Origin: CAZVWV01 sp964631745
GTDB lineage: Bacteria > Bdellovibrionota_C > UBA2361 > JBGSMV01
Reading direction: 5' to 3'
Length of the DNA: 16,688 nt
NCBI GenBank assembly: GCA_964631745.1
Contig: CAZVWV010000089.1
Coordinates: 1 to 16,688, forward strand
Shown: one piece after another, positions 1 through 6,530 of the stretch
How positions within the stretch are numbered: the first letter of the stretch is position 1
Layout: every line of letters begins with the position of its first letter
Position numbers and translations under genes: made by a program
The notes under the pieces: model-generated
What the model was told of the DNA's origin: nothing
Databases searched by the model: none
What the model saw: only the letters and a program-made list of their open reading frames with translations

Positions 1-20
1 TTTGGGGCGGAACGAACTCG

Positions 21-51
21 GGCGGGTTACTTCCAACGGTGAAGTGCCGCC
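21..51. other. Hairpin at left edge, possible end of upstream transcript
   Basis: GGCGG at 21-25 pairs with CCGCC at 47-51, and ACTTC at 29-33 pairs with GAAGT at 41-45, separated by a small internal loop. No strong T-tract follows, only a mixed A/T stretch, so this is a weak candidate for a terminator of whatever lies to the left. It could equally be inside the 3' end of an upstream gene: the frame from base 2 stays open to a TAA at 71-73. The rest of 1-226 has no gene I can support. Confidence 0.25.
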
Positions 52-99
52 AACAAAAGAATTTTCGGTTTAATGCCAAATGCAAACTGGAGAGCCAAC

Positions 100-205
100 T
101 GGAGCCACCCTACTTTTATGACAATTCCATCAGGCTAAGTTGATCGAATCAGCATGTAATAGTCGTTTTTGGACGGAGTTTGGGTCAAAAAGTAGGGTGG
201 CTCCA
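100..205. repeat. 18-bp perfect inverted repeat upstream of the receiver gene
   Basis: The arm at 100-117 (TGGAGCCACCCTACTTTT) is the exact reverse complement of 188-205, with 70 bases between. The match continues imperfectly inward with a one-base shift (TGAC and a CC-ending stretch on both sides). The right arm ends 21 bases before the start codon at 227, so the structure covers most of the leader or promoter region of that gene. It may be a regulatory hairpin or a miniature mobile element remnant; no target-site duplication is visible. Confidence 0.7.
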
Positions 206-226
206 AGATCCCAGAAGATATAGATA

Positions 227-928
227 ATGCATATGAATAAAATCACAATCCTGGTAGCCGATGACGATCCAGATATCCGAGGCATCATAAGCAGCACTAT
301 CTCCCTTCTGGGATTCGAGGTCTTGGAGGCCTTCGATGGCGACTCGGCTGTGAAGGCTTTTGACGCAAACCGGGTTGACCTGGCTGTGTTGGATATCATG
401 ATGCCGGGTCTGAATGGGAACCAGGTGTGTGAGCACATCAAGCGCTCGGCCAGCGGTCCTTTTATTCCGGTAATTATGCTCACCGCTAGAACTGACGTAC
501 AGGATAAGGTGAGCTCATTTGAAATTGGCGCGGATGATTACGTAACCAAACCGTTCAACTACCAGGAGCTGCAAGCGCGCGTTAAAGCTCTACTGAGAAT
601 CAGAGAGCTAAATCTGAAGTTGCAGCGCACTAACGATGAGCTGAAGGCTGCTCAGGAAAAAATACTAGAACAAGAACGGCAATTGCTGGTAGGGCAGCTA
701 GCAGGAACCGCCGCGCACCAATTAGGACAGCCACTCTCGGCCATTATGTTAAACTGCCATCTCTTAGGGAGCGTACAACCTGGCGATCAAAAATTCCAAA
801 CTGCCCTAATGGCAGTCAAGAGCGAAGCTAAGCGCATGGCTGATCTGATTGAGAATTTGAAGAATGTCGATGCCGGTAAGAGAGAGGGGTATTACGGAAA
901 GACTGATATATTGGAAATGAAGAAGTAA
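227..928 (+). CDS. Receiver domain protein with a kinase-like H-box but no ATPase domain
   Basis: A 233-residue cytoplasmic signalling protein. Residues 5-122 form a full CheY-type receiver domain: acidic pocket D12-D14, phosphoacceptor D56 in LDIMMPG, T86 in MLTART, and K108 in the VTKPF motif. A short coiled-coil-like linker (about 125-155) leads to GQLAGTAAHQLGQPLSAI at 156-173, which closely matches the H-box of FixL-type histidine kinases and places a candidate phospho-His at H164. The protein ends about 60 residues later without any N, G1 or G2 box. It therefore looks like a REC plus DHp (HisKA) protein that may relay phosphate or act as an adaptor for a kinase, rather than an autonomous kinase. 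The start is ATG at 227, or possibly the second ATG at 233; the ribosome site is weak. It sits behind an 18-bp inverted repeat. The domains are clear; the role is inferred. Confidence 0.88.
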   Translation: MHMNKITILVADDDPDIRGIISSTISLLGFEVLEAFDGDSAVKAFDANRVDLAVLDIMMPGLNGNQVCEHIKRSASGPFIPVIMLTARTDVQDKVSSFEIGADDYVTKPFNYQELQARVKALLRIRELNLKLQRTNDELKAAQEKILEQERQLLVGQLAGTAAHQLGQPLSAIMLNCHLLGSVQPGDQKFQTALMAVKSEAKRMADLIENLKNVDAGKREGYYGKTDILEMKK

Positions 929-1026
929 CACACCCGTTTGGACACCCAACTAATTTGTAACCACACTGGGAGTTAGAACTTGATACTGCCGTTCGTTATT
1001 TTAAAGCCAACTAGCCAACTCGAGCC

Positions 1027-3424
1027 TAGACACCTATAGAACTTTACAAATTATATTCTTTCTTTCCCCAGTATAAATCTACTCGGAATATCGCTGAGCG
1101 GCCCGTGGTCCGGGTGGTAGCCGCCATCGACCAGCCAGATTTCGCTAGGACAATTCGGATCTCTCAGTAGACTCTGCACAATTTGACCTTTGGCATTTAT
1201 AATTTGAGCAACCATTAAGATATCAGGATCTATTCCTCCCATGGCTGCGACTTCATGCTGACGGCCGGAACGAGCCGAAAACCTGAAATCTATTCCTTTG
1301 AACGTGTTCAGCTCAATATCGGAGTGGGCTTGATAGGCCCCGACCACCACGCGTGAGGTGAGGAGATCCTGCCGCTTTCGATAACTCCTCATATCCTCGT
1401 CAATCACCAAGGCTCCCATAGCAAAGGCCCGGGCCATAGTCCAACGCTGGGAAGTTGAGAGCGCATAACTTTCCGGGTATTTACCGGTTGCATTTGCATG
1501 ATCCTGAAGGAGGCTCCACAGTTCACCCAGTACCAAGTCGCGATTGTAACGCGCCAACTCAAGTCGGGAGTTAGCCACAAGTTGAGAATTGTCCTGGTCA
1601 GGTTGCCATATCTCCAATAGCTTTTGACAGAGCGTAAATTCAGAAAAGCCTTTAAATACATCCAGCAGCTCCTTAGTGCCGTAGACTTCTGACTGACTAG
1701 AGAGGCCGCGCCAGATAAATTGTGGTTTGTACCACCTGCTTACCTTATAATCCCAACGCGCTTTGTCAGAAGCAAAGTTCTCGCCGAACGTTTCAATAAA
1801 ATCAAGATCTGCCAGCTCGGCTCTAACTAACTTAGTTTTCCCCTTTTGATCCACGAAGATATACTGGGTATCTTTGGCGAACGTTTTGTAATCCTCTCTG
1901 ACGCCGTCTAAGGCTGCTAAGGGATCGGTCGTAAAATGACGGCGAAGGGCCGGTTCCAATCTCAAACGTGTAGCAACATAGGCTGCAAATTGAGCTTCAT
2001 CCACCGGGAAAAGGCCAACGTTAAACTGGGTGATGACCTTACGATTGTTTAGCAGATGGAGTCCCACATCCGTCGGACGTCCCGGAAAAAAGATTGCTCC
2101 AGAGTTTCTTATCGGGAGATCAAACCTAATACGCTCCCCGATGTCACTATACATCCGATCGGTATTTAATATTCCTTTTGTTACCTCTTCAACCCAGCTC
2201 GAGGGCGACGCTAACAAATCAGCATCCGGATTATTTAACCGCGGCCTGGAGATGCCAATTTTATCGAACAAACTGAAAACATCTAACCTAATTGAGCGGC
2301 CATTTCCGTTTACGAAGGGATGGATCGAAACCAAGTCTCTAAGTAATAAAGCCGTGAGCTTTCTGTACTCGAAAACTTTCTTACGATTATCTAAAGGCCC
2401 AAGTTTTCTGGCTTGAGTATTATACGTTTCATACCTTTCACTAACTAGCGCCTCCAGCAGACTCCTTGTGAGCTTCCTAAGTCCCTTAGCCCGCCCACCT
2501 TCGTTTTGGGCTCTTAACACTTGCTCATAAATATCTGGATAGGAGTTACGAATTCGGTCTAGGGCCTCTTTCCCAATAGTTAGCGGATCTGGATAGACTA
2601 TATCACCGTAATGGCGCGTTTCTTCGCACTTTACCTCGTGAAAGCTCAGGTAGGGATTTTTTTTGAGCCGAGCCAGCTGAGCTCTGGTTATACCGAGCTC
2701 CCGTTCATTACCCCAAACCGCGATGTTCCGGACCTTACCGAGCTGCCCGGGCCTAACTCCCTCTATACCACCGGCCATCGCAAGAGCATGCACGTGCGAT
2801 ACTCTCTCTAAGCCTGGAGGCAGGTCTGTTTCTTTCAAAAACCGAGCGACGGCCTTGATGTTTTCAAAGGTGGGATCGCGAGGGTCACGCATTTTATTAT
2901 AAAGATAGGGGATTCCGAGCGCTTCAAATTCCCGCCCTTGGATAAAACAGATAAGGAACGCTTTTAATAGCACATCTCGATTATCGATGAAGCGAAGCGC
3001 TTCCAGAGCATCTCGAAGCAGTTGACCTCGCTCAACTGGCAGGCTGGTGAGAGCTTCCTCAAACGCCCCCTTCATCTGCGCGTAGATCGATATTCGAGCT
3101 ACCCCCGCTTGGGCCACCTCTTCAGCATATTTAAGATGCGCAGGAAGAAGTCGAAGTGGCCTATCTTCACTAGGGGAGTGAATATCTTTGGTTGTTATCG
3201 ATGCCAAACGCCAATCTAAAAAGTCGCCGGCTTTTGTGGGCCAGGGCCCGTTTCCCAAGGGAAGGTTAAGACCTTCTACGGACTGCCTAGAATGTTCAAG
3301 ATCGAGACCCAAAACTGTACCACTAAGAGAAACTGAAGTTAAAAAATGTTAACCGTTTAAAGGAGCACTTACATGCTTGAGCTAAAAGGTTACTTGGTTT
3401 GATATTCCTTAGTATAGGTGTCTA
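1027..3424. repeat. 12-bp inverted repeat pair bracketing the Fic-ART gene
   Basis: TAGACACCTATA at 1027-1038 and its exact reverse complement at 3413-3424 flank the single gene at 1051-3312, one copy 12 bases beyond its stop and the other inside its likely promoter. Both read inward, as terminal repeats of a mobile unit would. No target-site duplication is evident just outside them, and no transposase lies between. Chance cannot be excluded for a 12-base match, although the symmetrical placement is suggestive. Confidence 0.4.
1051..3312 (-). CDS. Fic domain protein with C-terminal ADP-ribosyltransferase-like domain
   Basis: A 753-residue protein without signal peptide or membrane segments. 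The Fic core carries HPFVNGNGRSIR at 331-342, with H331 as the expected catalytic base and the GNGR nucleotide-binding loop. Upstream, GGIEGV at 181-186 resembles the inhibitory-helix motif of class II Fic proteins, and RNIAVWG (195-201) with IVYPDP (238-243) resembles the substrate flap. Fic enzymes usually transfer AMP or another phosphate-containing group to a hydroxyl side chain. The C-terminal third shows the signatures of a cholera/pierisin-type ART fold in order: FIWRGL (R535), YALSTSQRW (STS 619-621) and RQHEVAAMGGID (Q685-x-E687). It may be a bifunctional toxin or effector; no antitoxin gene is visible beside it. The start is uncertain: the frame opens at a TTG (3312) without a good ribosome site, and the first internal ATG is at residue 80. 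The Fic call is firm, ART probable, target unknown. Confidence 0.82.
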   Translation of the reverse strand: MGLDLEHSRQSVEGLNLPLGNGPWPTKAGDFLDWRLASITTKDIHSPSEDRPLRLLPAHLKYAEEVAQAGVARISIYAQMKGAFEEALTSLPVERGQLLRDALEALRFIDNRDVLLKAFLICFIQGREFEALGIPYLYNKMRDPRDPTFENIKAVARFLKETDLPPGLERVSHVHALAMAGGIEGVRPGQLGKVRNIAVWGNERELGITRAQLARLKKNPYLSFHEVKCEETRHYGDIVYPDPLTIGKEALDRIRNSYPDIYEQVLRAQNEGGRAKGLRKLTRSLLEALVSERYETYNTQARKLGPLDNRKKVFEYRKLTALLLRDLVSIHPFVNGNGRSIRLDVFSLFDKIGISRPRLNNPDADLLASPSSWVEEVTKGILNTDRMYSDIGERIRFDLPIRNSGAIFFPGRPTDVGLHLLNNRKVITQFNVGLFPVDEAQFAAYVATRLRLEPALRRHFTTDPLAALDGVREDYKTFAKDTQYIFVDQKGKTKLVRAELADLDFIETFGENFASDKARWDYKVSRWYKPQFIWRGLSSQSEVYGTKELLDVFKGFSEFTLCQKLLEIWQPDQDNSQLVANSRLELARYNRDLVLGELWSLLQDHANATGKYPESYALSTSQRWTMARAFAMGALVIDEDMRSYRKRQDLLTSRVVVGAYQAHSDIELNTFKGIDFRFSARSGRQHEVAAMGGIDPDILMVAQIINAKGQIVQSLLRDPNCPSEIWLVDGGYHPDHGPLSDIPSRFILGKERI

Positions 3425-3438
3425 CAGTTCTTAATCAA
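3411..3438 (-). promoter_or_regulatory. Likely sigma-70 promoter for the Fic-ART gene
   Basis: On the minus strand TTGATT (3438-3433) and TATACT (3416-3411) are separated by 16 bases, close to the sigma-70 consensus. Transcription would start near 3404, giving a leader of about 90 bases. The 12-base repeat at 3413-3424 overlaps the -10 box and spacer, so it could be an operator rather than a transposon end. Confidence 0.4.
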
Positions 3439-3440
3439 AT

Positions 3441-3593
3441 TTATTTGAGGCCCATACGTCCGTAATCGGACCATACTTGGGCTGCGCCGCTGAAGCCATA
3501 AATACCGCCGATGCGATACGGTTCTGGTAGTTCGGCCCGAAGTGGCCAGGGCGATAAAACTAGAGCCAGGATCAGGGGGAGGATTCTATGCAT
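3441..3593 (-). pseudogene. Truncated start of a type I periplasmic binding protein (LivK-like)
   Basis: The minus strand reads 50 codons from ATG at 3593 to TAA at 3441. Residues 1-20 (MHRILPLILALVLSPWPLRA) are a convincing Sec signal peptide. The mature part begins ELPEPYRIGG and continues IYGFSGAAQVWSDYGRMG, which resembles the opening strand and first loop of branched-chain amino acid ABC-transporter binding proteins (Peripla_BP_6), where the motif runs on into an 'LAVEEIN'-type helix. Here the frame stops at that point, and nothing like the remaining roughly 330 residues is found nearby. It is probably a gene remnant left by a deletion or insertion; the break lies 17 bases from the 12-base repeat at 3413-3424. 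The alternative is a genuine 30-residue secreted peptide, which the missing ribosome site argues against. The family call rests on a short stretch. Confidence 0.5.
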
Positions 3594-3668
3594 AACGAAT
3601 GATAAGACAAATTATCGGCCATTTTAAATAGTTTACGGCAACGCCACGAACGATATCGGGAGCGCAGT

Positions 3669-3711
3669 AAAAAAAAAGGCGGCTGCCCTAATAACCCCGA
3701 GGTGCAGCCGC
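3669..3711 (-). terminator. Intrinsic terminator for the ECF sigma gene
   Basis: Read on the minus strand, an 8-bp perfect stem (3711-3704 with 3686-3679, GCGGCTGC/GCAGCCGC) closes a 17-base loop and is followed by nine T residues (3677-3669). It lies 103 bases beyond the stop codon of the sigma factor gene, and no other minus-strand gene ends closer. Confidence 0.82.
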
Positions 3712-3813
3712 AATTAACCTAAGACTTAATCCTGATAAATACCTAATACTTAATGCTAGTGGAGGAACCTTCTGATAGACAATACCCTATTCTTGACCCT
3801 ATTCCTGATATAT

Positions 3814-4473
3814 CTAAAGAGTTTGCTCAGCCGCTCTGATCTCGTGTATGCGGCCAAAGGCTGGTTTCGTGCCTGTGAAATCATCATAGTAGCGTTGCAG
3901 TCTTCTTCTTAACATGAGCCGTGAGCGATGTAATCTTGACTTCACCGCGGGAATGGATAGTTCCAGAATCTCTCCAACTTCCTGGTTGGAGAGGCCGTCC
4001 ACGTCTCTTAAGACAAAGACTGCACGGTACTGACCTGGGAGACGATTAATAGCTAGCTGAAGCACTTCTCTCAGTTCACGGTTGTAGCTCAATGTATCTG
4101 AGCGCGAAATGCAAAAGGTGTCACCATCTAAGCACTGTTGCTTGACTGCGGGAGATAAGTCCTCCATGGATACAGTATGATCTTGTTTGCGCTTTCGCAG
4201 TTTCATGAAGGCCGCATTCACGATAATTCTGTAGAGCCAGCTTGAGAAGGCCGATTTGCCTTGGAAGCTTGAGATCTTTCTAAAAATTGTCGCGAATACA
4301 TCTTGCAGTACTTCTTCCGCATCCTCTTGATTACGGGTAAAGCGCATCGCCAAATTGAAGGCTTTGCTTTCGTACCTTGAAATTATCTCTTCAAAGGCTT
4401 CAATCGAGCCCTTTCGCAACATCTTCGCCAGCTGCTTATCAGTGACTTCAGTAATTACAGTATTAACCTTCAT
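3814..4473 (-). CDS. ECF-family RNA polymerase sigma factor
   Basis: A 219-residue sigma-70 factor of the extracytoplasmic function group. Region 2 spans about 24-92, with the core-binding and -10 recognition helices marked by DAEEVLQDVF (51-60) and SAFSSWLYRIIVNAA (74-88). Region 4, about 134-190, has LPGQYRAVFVLRDVDGLSNQ and the helix-turn-helix ending AVKSRLHRSR, which contacts the -35 element. The roughly 25-residue tail after region 4 is not recognised. It starts at ATG 4473 behind a strong G-rich ribosome site (GGGGGG about 4 bases upstream). No anti-sigma factor or membrane partner is encoded next to it, so its release signal is unknown. It lies 155 bases beyond the glycosyltransferase gene, probably with its own promoter, and ends in a clear terminator. 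Regulon unknown. Confidence 0.93.
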   Translation of the reverse strand: MKVNTVITEVTDKQLAKMLRKGSIEAFEEIISRYESKAFNLAMRFTRNQEDAEEVLQDVFATIFRKISSFQGKSAFSSWLYRIIVNAAFMKLRKRKQDHTVSMEDLSPAVKQQCLDGDTFCISRSDTLSYNRELREVLQLAINRLPGQYRAVFVLRDVDGLSNQEVGEILELSIPAVKSRLHRSRLMLRRRLQRYYDDFTGTKPAFGRIHEIRAAEQTL

Positions 4474-4628
4474 TGTTCCCCCCGCCTTAAAACCGACCCA
4501 AAACTTACCCTGTTTTGACTCAATTAAGGCTGGAACATGTCACGGAGGCGTATAACGATTGTAAAAGATTTGTAAAAAGGGGAGAGAGTAATCTCTATAA
4601 GCGAAATAGACGGGGCAGGGGGATCGGA

Positions 4629-5447
4629 TTATTGCGCTGATCTAAAGGAGTGGGGAGTTATTGTGCGGTGTTTCCAACGGAAGAAAAGAATATCTCTAAA
4701 CATCTTAAGTGAATCCAGAACCAAATTCACTTTGGACCCCGGGGCGTTTTCCCAGTTCACAGGAACCTCTTGAATTTTAAGACCGGCGCGGCGCGCGATA
4801 AAGAGCACCTCCACGTCAAAACTATAACCATCGCAGCTTTGCAGGCGAAAGAGAAATTCCGCTGCGTTTCTTGTAAAGATCTTAAAGCCGCACTGTGTGT
4901 CGGCAATACCTGGTAGTACAAGAACGTTAACGAAGAAATTGAAAATCCTACCGAGATATTTGCGATACCAGCGCGTAATAACTCTGGTCTCCCGAGTAAC
5001 CATGGCACGTGATCCGATCACAACATCTGCTCCCGCTCGCAAAGCGTTGTCTAGTCGCGCCAACTCGGCAATCGGTGTGGATCCATCCGCATCAGCAAAG
5101 AGTATCTTTGCGCCCTTAGCATTCAACACCCCGGTCCTTACGGCGTACCCTTTGCCGTGGTTTCTTGGGTAACTAATCAACCGCACCTGCGGCCGGATCT
5201 TTTCAAATTTGCGAACGGCCTGAACGGTTCCGTCGGTACTGCCATCGTCTACGACTACAATTTCATAAACACCCGCATAAAGGTCGCAATAATCAATCAC
5301 ATCAATCAAGGTCGTGGGTAATCTCCACTGCTCATTGAAAGCAGGAATAACCACGGAAAGATCCACCGCAGCGCTGCCCTCGGACTGAGCCTCCGGCTGC
5401 TTATCGATCCAGTCCTGCACTAGGTTCTGCTTGTTTTCCTGATCCAT
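4629..5447 (-). CDS. Family 2 glycosyltransferase, polyprenyl-phosphate hexose synthase type
   Basis: A 272-residue GT-A enzyme of the dolichyl-phosphate glucosyltransferase (ALG5) / DPM1-like group. Seen: the nucleotide-sugar strand LSVVIPAFNE (30-39), VVVDDGSTDGT (64-74), the metal-binding DADG (119-122), GSRAM (145-149) and DTQCGFK (183-189), which is typical of this subgroup. There are no clear transmembrane helices, only a moderately hydrophobic stretch near 168-181. Family members load a sugar from UDP- or GDP-sugar onto a polyprenyl phosphate at the inner face of the membrane. Its first 47 bases lie within the end of the upstream membrane protein gene, so the two are cotranscribed and probably act together on lipid-linked sugars. 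The ATG at 5447 follows a GACGAGAG ribosome site. Sugar and lipid specificity cannot be read from the sequence. Confidence 0.9.
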   Translation of the reverse strand: MDQENKQNLVQDWIDKQPEAQSEGSAAVDLSVVIPAFNEQWRLPTTLIDVIDYCDLYAGVYEIVVVDDGSTDGTVQAVRKFEKIRPQVRLISYPRNHGKGYAVRTGVLNAKGAKILFADADGSTPIAELARLDNALRAGADVVIGSRAMVTRETRVITRWYRKYLGRIFNFFVNVLVLPGIADTQCGFKIFTRNAAEFLFRLQSCDGYSFDVEVLFIARRAGLKIQEVPVNWENAPGSKVNLVLDSLKMFRDILFFRWKHRTITPHSFRSAQ

Positions 5448-6423
5448 CCAAACTCTCGTCGGTAACGACCGCGTTTATAGTCTTCTTCCAGTTCAGCATA
5501 AAAAGCAATCCTGGCGCCCCAATTACCGCGTATTGAATAAAGTGTTGGGTCATTACCATGGAGAGGGCCTGTTCTTTGGGGACGCCTATAGATACAAGTA
5601 CCGCGCTTGTAACCGCTTCAATCACTCCTATGCCACCAGGCGCGGCCGGTATCAACGAACTGAAATTAACCGTTACCATGAATAGCACGCAGGACTGAAG
5701 ACTTAGAGAAGCCGAATATGCACGGCCAATAGAGACATACACGAATAATTCAATACACCAAATGATGATTGACCAAATCACAAGCAAAGGAAGTTTATGG
5801 CGTGAGTAAAGCGGCGCTAAACCGTTTAAAAAGATCTGTATGCGCTCAGCGGCATACTTAGAGGCTTTTGAATCAACGCGTGCATGGATCTTATCCGCGA
5901 TAATGAAAATGGCCGCACGATTCAAAAGCACAAGCGCAACAGAAGCGGTGGCGAATAAAAAGAGATAGGCCACGTAAAGTAAGCTTTGAGATGTGTGTTG
6001 GTCACCCATTCCCAGCGCAAAGACCACGAAAAATAAACTGAGTGTGACTCCATCGGCCAGTCTCTCGCTGGCTATGGTAGCTAAGACAAGCGTGCGCGAC
6101 TCTTTACCGACCTTGGCCCCCATATGAGCGCGTACAAACTCACCGGCGCGCGCGGGCAAGACATTGTTCATAAAAAAGCCCAGTACTAAGACCTGATAGC
6201 TTTTCCAGAAGTCCATGATGATCGATGGGAATAACAGTTGCCAGCGGCGGGCGCGCATAAAGTAGGATACAATCGTACACCCAACCGCAATACCCAGCCA
6301 GGCCTTAGAGGCTTGTTGTATATGTGAGAAAAGCTCGGACCAATCGATGTCCTTAAAGGCCACGTAAAGTGCCGTGCAAGTCACGATCCAAGGAAATATA
6401 TGGCTAAAAAACTTTCGCTTCAT
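5401..6423 (-). CDS. Integral membrane protein of the LPG synthase TM / YbhN (UPF0104) family
   Basis: A 340-residue polytopic membrane protein with about seven or eight hydrophobic helices. It has the two family hallmarks: NNVLPARAGEFVRAHMG (86-102) and SSLIPAAPGGIGVIEAV (255-271). Proteins of this family (lysylphosphatidylglycerol synthase TM region, AglD, YbhN) move or help process lipid-linked groups across the membrane and are often found next to family 2 glycosyltransferases, as here. The C-terminal tail (about 314-340) is polar. A GTG directly precedes the ATG used here and could also serve as start; no strong ribosome site is seen for either. The gene overlaps the following glycosyltransferase by 47 bases. 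Membership is firm; a flippase role is inferred from family and context. Confidence 0.88.
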   Translation of the reverse strand: MKRKFFSHIFPWIVTCTALYVAFKDIDWSELFSHIQQASKAWLGIAVGCTIVSYFMRARRWQLLFPSIIMDFWKSYQVLVLGFFMNNVLPARAGEFVRAHMGAKVGKESRTLVLATIASERLADGVTLSLFFVVFALGMGDQHTSQSLLYVAYLFLFATASVALVLLNRAAIFIIADKIHARVDSKASKYAAERIQIFLNGLAPLYSRHKLPLLVIWSIIIWCIELFVYVSIGRAYSASLSLQSCVLFMVTVNFSSLIPAAPGGIGVIEAVTSAVLVSIGVPKEQALSMVMTQHFIQYAVIGAPGLLFMLNWKKTINAVVTDESLDGSGKQAEPSAGLDR

Positions 6424-6530
6424 CACAATTAATTTGGGGCAATGCGGAGTTCACGATACCAATTAATATCAGATTGGCCAAGACCGCCCGCTCAGGACTT
6501 AGAAGGAGCTCTGGATCACATTAGCTTCTG

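Larger units (their letters stand above)
3313..3813. other. 501-base stretch without an intact gene
   Basis: From left to right it holds the probable promoter and inverted-repeat copy for the Fic-ART gene, the binding-protein remnant (3441-3593), an unassigned A/T-rich segment, the minus-strand terminator (3669-3711) and a 3' trailer of the sigma gene. The trailer contains a 12-base tandem near-duplication (3785-3796 and 3797-3808, 11 of 12 identical). I see no RNA gene here. Confidence 0.6.

Noticed and set aside
2..73. Possible 3' end of an upstream plus-strand gene (frame from base 2, stop TAA 71-73)
   Set aside because: Only 23 codons are visible and two other frames are also open here for a while; nothing recognisable, so I list the hairpin only.
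2030..2416. 128-codon plus-strand reading frame inside the Fic-ART gene
   Set aside because: It is antisense to a gene with clear Fic motifs, has no ribosome site and no recognisable content.
3338..3353. Short GTTAA...TTAAC palindrome upstream of the Fic-ART gene as an operator
   Set aside because: Five-base arms in A/T-rich DNA are expected by chance.
4583..4596. Small AGAGA/TCTCT hairpin between the glycosyltransferase and sigma genes
   Set aside because: Five weak pairs and no T-tract; not convincing as terminator or operator.
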